Assembly: GCA_937921865.1 (NCBI GenBank) | Contig: CAKZWF010000064.1 | Location: 46,886-110,885, forward strand | Direction of reading: 5' to 3' | Origin: an uncultured Pseudomonadales bacterium | GTDB taxonomy: Bacteria; Pseudomonadota; Gammaproteobacteria; Pseudomonadales; Azotimanducaceae | DNA: 64,000 nucleotides | Shown: one piece after another, positions 60,665 through 64,000 of the stretch | Position numbering within the stretch: the stretch's first letter is position 1 | Layout of the letters: every line of letters starts with the position of its first letter | Program-made: the position numbers and the translations under genes | The notes under the pieces: generated by a model | The model's input: the letters and a program-made list of their open reading frames with translations, nothing else | Database searches by the model: none | What the model was told of the DNA's origin: nothing

Positions 60665-61747
60665 ATGATGTTTGTGCGTTTTGTCGCGCTGGCTCTGTGT
60701 CTTCTGCCGTCAACACTCTCGGCAGCCCAGGGACCACCGCCCGCTGCGGTGATTGTCCAGGCTGCACAGTTCGGCACCATCGCAGACCCGCTGGAAGCGC
60801 TGGGTACGCTGCAGGCTAAAGAAACTGTGCAGATTACTGCCAATGTCTCCGATGTTATCGCGGCGATTCATTTCGACGACGGTGAGATCGTCAAAGCCGG
60901 TCAGCTGCTGGTGCAGATGTCGGATGCTGAAGAAGCCGCTCTGCTGGTCGAAGCTCAATCTCTGGCTGAGGAAGCGGAACGTCAGTATGAGCGGGTGCGT
61001 TCACTGGTCGACAAGGGCACCGCGGCGGAATCATTGCTGGACGAGCGTCGCCGCGAAGCGGAAACCGCGCAAGCCCGGGTGAGCGCAGTTCGCTCCCGAC
61101 TGGAAGATCGAATCATTACTGCGCCATTTGCCGGATCGGTGGGCTTGCGTCAGGTGAGCCCGGGCGCGCGGGTTGCGCCTGGAGAAGTCATTACCACACT
61201 GGTGGATGATTCCGAGATGAAACTCGATTTCACCATCCCGTCGCTATACCTGGGTTCTGTTACCCGGGGGACATTGATATATGCCACGACGCCGGCGTTT
61301 CCCGACGAAATCTTCACTGGTACGGTCAGTTCAACGGACAGCGTGGTGAACCCGGTTACCCGATCCATCACGGTCAGAGCGCGGATCCCGAATGCCGATC
61401 ACCGATTGGTGCCCGGTATGCTGATGACGCTGGAACTGCAGCGGGGTGAACGCGAAGCGCTGTTGATCGCTGAGGAGTCTGTTGTTCCCCGTGGCGACAA
61501 TACTTACGTGTTCGTGGTGAATCCCAATGCCGAAACCCCGAAAGCTGAGCAGCGCGAGGTGCAGCTCGGTGCCCGCCAGCCGGGTCGGGTGGAAGTGGTA
61601 GCCGGTCTGAGCGCCGGTGAAATGGTCATCAGACATGGAACTTTGAAAGTGCGCCCGGGCGCACCGGTGCGTATTCGTGCTGTGGATGATGGAAGTCGAT
61701 CGATTTCAGAAATGATTACCCCGCAGACAGCGGTTGATCCCGGATGA
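60665..61747 (+). CDS. RND efflux periplasmic adaptor (membrane fusion protein)
   Basis: A 360-residue protein with a signal sequence (FVALALCLLPSTLSA). The lipoyl halves are LGTLQAKETVQITANVSD with HFDDGEIVKAGQLLVQM and ITAPFAGSVGLRQVSPGARV; a coiled-coil hairpin lies between (QSLAEEAERQYERVRSLVDK, RREAETAQARVSA), followed by beta-barrel and membrane-proximal domains. It links the inner-membrane RND pump to an outer-membrane channel. Its TGA overlaps the pump's ATG (ATGA). No TolC-type gene is in the window. Confidence 0.94.
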   Translation: MMFVRFVALALCLLPSTLSAAQGPPPAAVIVQAAQFGTIADPLEALGTLQAKETVQITANVSDVIAAIHFDDGEIVKAGQLLVQMSDAEEAALLVEAQSLAEEAERQYERVRSLVDKGTAAESLLDERRREAETAQARVSAVRSRLEDRIITAPFAGSVGLRQVSPGARVAPGEVITTLVDDSEMKLDFTIPSLYLGSVTRGTLIYATTPAFPDEIFTGTVSSTDSVVNPVTRSITVRARIPNADHRLVPGMLMTLELQRGEREALLIAEESVVPRGDNTYVFVVNPNAETPKAEQREVQLGARQPGRVEVVAGLSAGEMVIRHGTLKVRPGAPVRIRAVDDGSRSISEMITPQTAVDPG

Positions 61748-64000
61748 TTATCACTGACCTGTCTGTTCGTCGTCCGGTATTCGCCGGGGTGATCTCGATG
61801 CTCCTGATTGCTTTCGGCGCGATCGCCTTCGATCGGCTGCCGCTGCGTGAATATCCCGATATAGACCCGCCGGTCGTGAGTATCGACACCACTTACCTGG
61901 GAGCAGCCGCCACGGTTGTCGAGACCCGCATTACCCAGGTGATCGAAGATCGGATTGCCGGGGTTGAGGGTATCGAGTTTATCGAATCTGCCAGTCAGGA
62001 CGGGCGCAGCACCATCACGGTTGAGTTTACGGTCGGACGTGACATGGACGCGGCTGCCAATGATATACGCGACCGGGTTTCGAGCATCCTGTCGACTCTG
62101 CCGGTTGAAGCCGACCCACCGGAGATCCGTAAGGTCGATTCCAACGAAAGCGTGATCATGTGGATCAATCTGGTCAGCGATCGGATGACAGTGCCTGAGC
62201 TCAGCGATTATGCGGATCGCTACCTGGTGGATCGGTTTTCGGTGCTAGACGGCGTGGCCCGTGTCTTCATCGGCGGGGAACAGCGTTATGCGATGCGGAT
62301 CTGGCTGGATCGCAAAGAACTGGCCGCCCGTGGATTGACGGTGACTGAAGTCGAGAGCGCTCTGCGTGCCGGGAACATCGAACTGCCGGCGGGCAGTGTT
62401 GAATCGCTGTCGAGTCGCTTTACCGTTCGGGTCGATCGCAATTTTGTCAGTCCGGATCAGTTCCGCCAGCTGGTCATTGCCCGTGGCAGCGATGGCTATC
62501 TGGTTCGGCTGGGCGATGTCGCGCGGGTTGAGCGGGGTACCGAAGACGACCGCAGCTTTTTTCGCGGCAACGGCATTCCCCAGATCGGTCTGGGCGTGGT
62601 CCGTCAGTCCACGGCGAATCTGCTGGATGTCGCCCGACTGGCAAAACGCGAAATGGAGATTCTCGGACCAAGCCTGCCGGAAGGTATGGAGTTCAAGATG
62701 AGCTTCGATTCTTCGGTGTTTGTTGAAGGCGCAGTCAACGAGGTCTATCGAACGCTGTTCATCTCGATTGGGCTGGTGGTGCTGTCAATCTTTCTGTTCC
62801 TTGGCAGTGTCCGGGCGATGCTGGTGCCTGCGATTACGGTCCCAGTGTGTCTGATTGCGACCTTCATCCCGCTCTACGCAATGGGGTTTTCGGTCAACCT
62901 GCTGACCCTGCTGGCGATGGTGCTGGCCATTGGATTGGTGGTCGATGACGCGATTGTCATGCTGGAGAACATTCATCGGCGTATTGAGGAATATGGCGAA
63001 ACGCCGCTGGTTGCCAGCTATCGCGGTGCCCGCCAGGTGGGCTTTGCGATTGTTGCGACGACGGCCGTGCTGGTAGCGGTGTTTGTGCCGATTGCCTTTC
63101 TGGAAGGCGATATCGGTCGGCTGTTCTCAGAGTTTGCGCTGACCATGGCCTCGGCGGTGGTGCTGTCGAGCCTGGTTGCATTGACGCTGGCACCGGCGCT
63201 GTCCTCCAAACTGCTGCGTCCGTCTGTAGTGGACAATCGGATGACCAAAATGGTGGATCACAATTTTGACGTGGTTCGCGGCTGGTACGGGCAGATGCTG
63301 AAGTTCGTATTGCGGGCGCCGATGGTGGCCGTCGTGGGTTTTCTGGTGATCGTCGCGATCAGTGTGGTGCTGTTCCGGGTGCTGCCTCAGGAATATGCGC
63401 CGAACGAAGATCGGGGCAGTTTCTTCACCTTCGTGCGGGGTCCGGAAGGTGCCACGTTCGAGTACATGACACCATACATGAATGAGATCGAACGCCGTCT
63501 CACCCCCTATGTAGAAGCGGGTGAGATTCAGCGCCTGCTGATTCGAACTCCCGGGGGGTTCGGTGGTGTTCCGCGCTATAACACCGGTGTGGCGGTGGTT
63601 GTGCTGACTCCGTTTGATCAGCGCCGGCCGGGCAGTGTGATAGTCAACGAGATCCGCGGCAAACTCTCAGACCTGCCGGGCGTTTTCGCTTTTCCGGTGA
63701 TGCGTCAGGGTTTCGGCTCGTCAGCAGACAAACCTCTGCAGTTTGTCATCGGTGGCGGCTCTTACGAAGAGCTGGCGGGCTGGCGGGACATACTCGTGGA
63801 TGCAGTCAATGAGGATAATCCCGGCCTGCTCGGTCTAGACTGGGATTACAAAGAGACCCAGCCACAGATCCGCGTGCAGATCGACTACAACCGGGCTGCT
63901 GATCTCGGGGTATCCATCGCCAGTATCGGCCGTACCCTGGAGACTCTGCTTGGCTCGCGACGGGTGACTACCTATATCGAAGGTGGCGAAGAGTACGATG
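61744..64000 (+). CDS. RND efflux pump inner-membrane permease (3' partial)
   Basis: The frame runs off the window end with 752 codons visible, of about 1030 expected. The N-terminus ITDLSVRRPVFAGVISMLL is the first membrane helix of HAE1-type pumps; PLREYPDIDPPVVSI and GRDMDAAANDIRDRV are porter-domain motifs. The proton-relay pair D401-D402 lies in GLVVDDAIVMLENI in helix four. It uses proton motive force to expel drugs, detergents or other lipophilic compounds through a tripartite complex. Substrate range cannot be told. Confidence 0.95.
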   Translation, partial: MIITDLSVRRPVFAGVISMLLIAFGAIAFDRLPLREYPDIDPPVVSIDTTYLGAAATVVETRITQVIEDRIAGVEGIEFIESASQDGRSTITVEFTVGRDMDAAANDIRDRVSSILSTLPVEADPPEIRKVDSNESVIMWINLVSDRMTVPELSDYADRYLVDRFSVLDGVARVFIGGEQRYAMRIWLDRKELAARGLTVTEVESALRAGNIELPAGSVESLSSRFTVRVDRNFVSPDQFRQLVIARGSDGYLVRLGDVARVERGTEDDRSFFRGNGIPQIGLGVVRQSTANLLDVARLAKREMEILGPSLPEGMEFKMSFDSSVFVEGAVNEVYRTLFISIGLVVLSIFLFLGSVRAMLVPAITVPVCLIATFIPLYAMGFSVNLLTLLAMVLAIGLVVDDAIVMLENIHRRIEEYGETPLVASYRGARQVGFAIVATTAVLVAVFVPIAFLEGDIGRLFSEFALTMASAVVLSSLVALTLAPALSSKLLRPSVVDNRMTKMVDHNFDVVRGWYGQMLKFVLRAPMVAVVGFLVIVAISVVLFRVLPQEYAPNEDRGSFFTFVRGPEGATFEYMTPYMNEIERRLTPYVEAGEIQRLLIRTPGGFGGVPRYNTGVAVVVLTPFDQRRPGSVIVNEIRGKLSDLPGVFAFPVMRQGFGSSADKPLQFVIGGGSYEELAGWRDILVDAVNEDNPGLLGLDWDYKETQPQIRVQIDYNRAADLGVSIASIGRTLETLLGSRRVTTYIEGGEEYD

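Overview
This window looks like a chromosomal segment of a gammaproteobacterium, probably a free-living aquatic one. The evidence is gene content: a DamX/SPOR-type protein, Syd, GreB, a DUF2970 protein, an Ogt/AlkA repair pair, TamA-TamB, and a RimK/RimB module. Genes are dense, with many ATGA or TAATG stop-start overlaps. No rRNA, tRNA, CRISPR array, prophage or intact insertion sequence was seen. The genus cannot be named from the sequence alone.

Layout. 1-10 kb: the 3' end of a DamX-like gene faces gltBD (glutamate synthase); then a GNAT acetyltransferase, a Nudix hydrolase and malate dehydrogenase. 10-20 kb: two crotonase-fold genes, a DUF2147 protein and a beta-lactamase-fold hydrolase, a metallo-beta-lactamase hydrolase with a membrane metallophosphoesterase, a phosphomannose-isomerase-like cupin, an Ada-AlkA fusion with ogt, and a SYLF protein facing a TetR regulator with two matching operator-like sites. 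20-31 kb: aroA, a methyltransferase-like gene, a cation antiporter, then a tightly overlapped run rimK (with an extra RCK_C domain), rimB-like protease, aspartoacylase-like gene, tamA and tamB. 31-43 kb: an mscS remnant, a large hybrid histidine kinase, an M28 peptidase lipoprotein, telA/xpaC with a tiny putative lipoprotein, syd, and an EF-hand / ECF sigma / anti-sigma / metal-sensor operon followed by greB. 43-51 kb: mtnA with a class II aldolase-like gene, two tandem TauD-type dioxygenases, a TPR protein, an NTF2-like protein, a cystathionine gamma-synthase-type enzyme with two coupled small genes, and a citrate-synthase-like gene divergent from a LysR regulator. 51-64 kb: a SIS-domain sugar-phosphate isomerase, beta-hexosaminidase, hexosamine-kinase-like gene and SDR; two PhyH-type dioxygenases flanking a small unknown gene; a TonB-C lipoprotein; a YjdF-type membrane protein; and an RND efflux adaptor and pump, the pump running off the window end.

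The most interesting items are: (1) short tandem repeats with a shared core (sense strand roughly AASAGCCCTSAGCGG) that lie at or beyond the 3' ends of several genes and also expand inside a receiver domain; (2) RimK fused to an RCK_C ligand-binding domain in an operon with a retropepsin-like RimB and a deacylase; (3) the EF-hand / ECF sigma / anti-sigma / periplasmic sensor operon; (4) twin TetR-type operators; (5) an mscS remnant abutting the kinase stop codon; (6) enzymes that lack canonical catalytic residues (SDR, crotonases, citrate-synthase-like). All family calls rest on motif recognition by eye, with no database search behind them.
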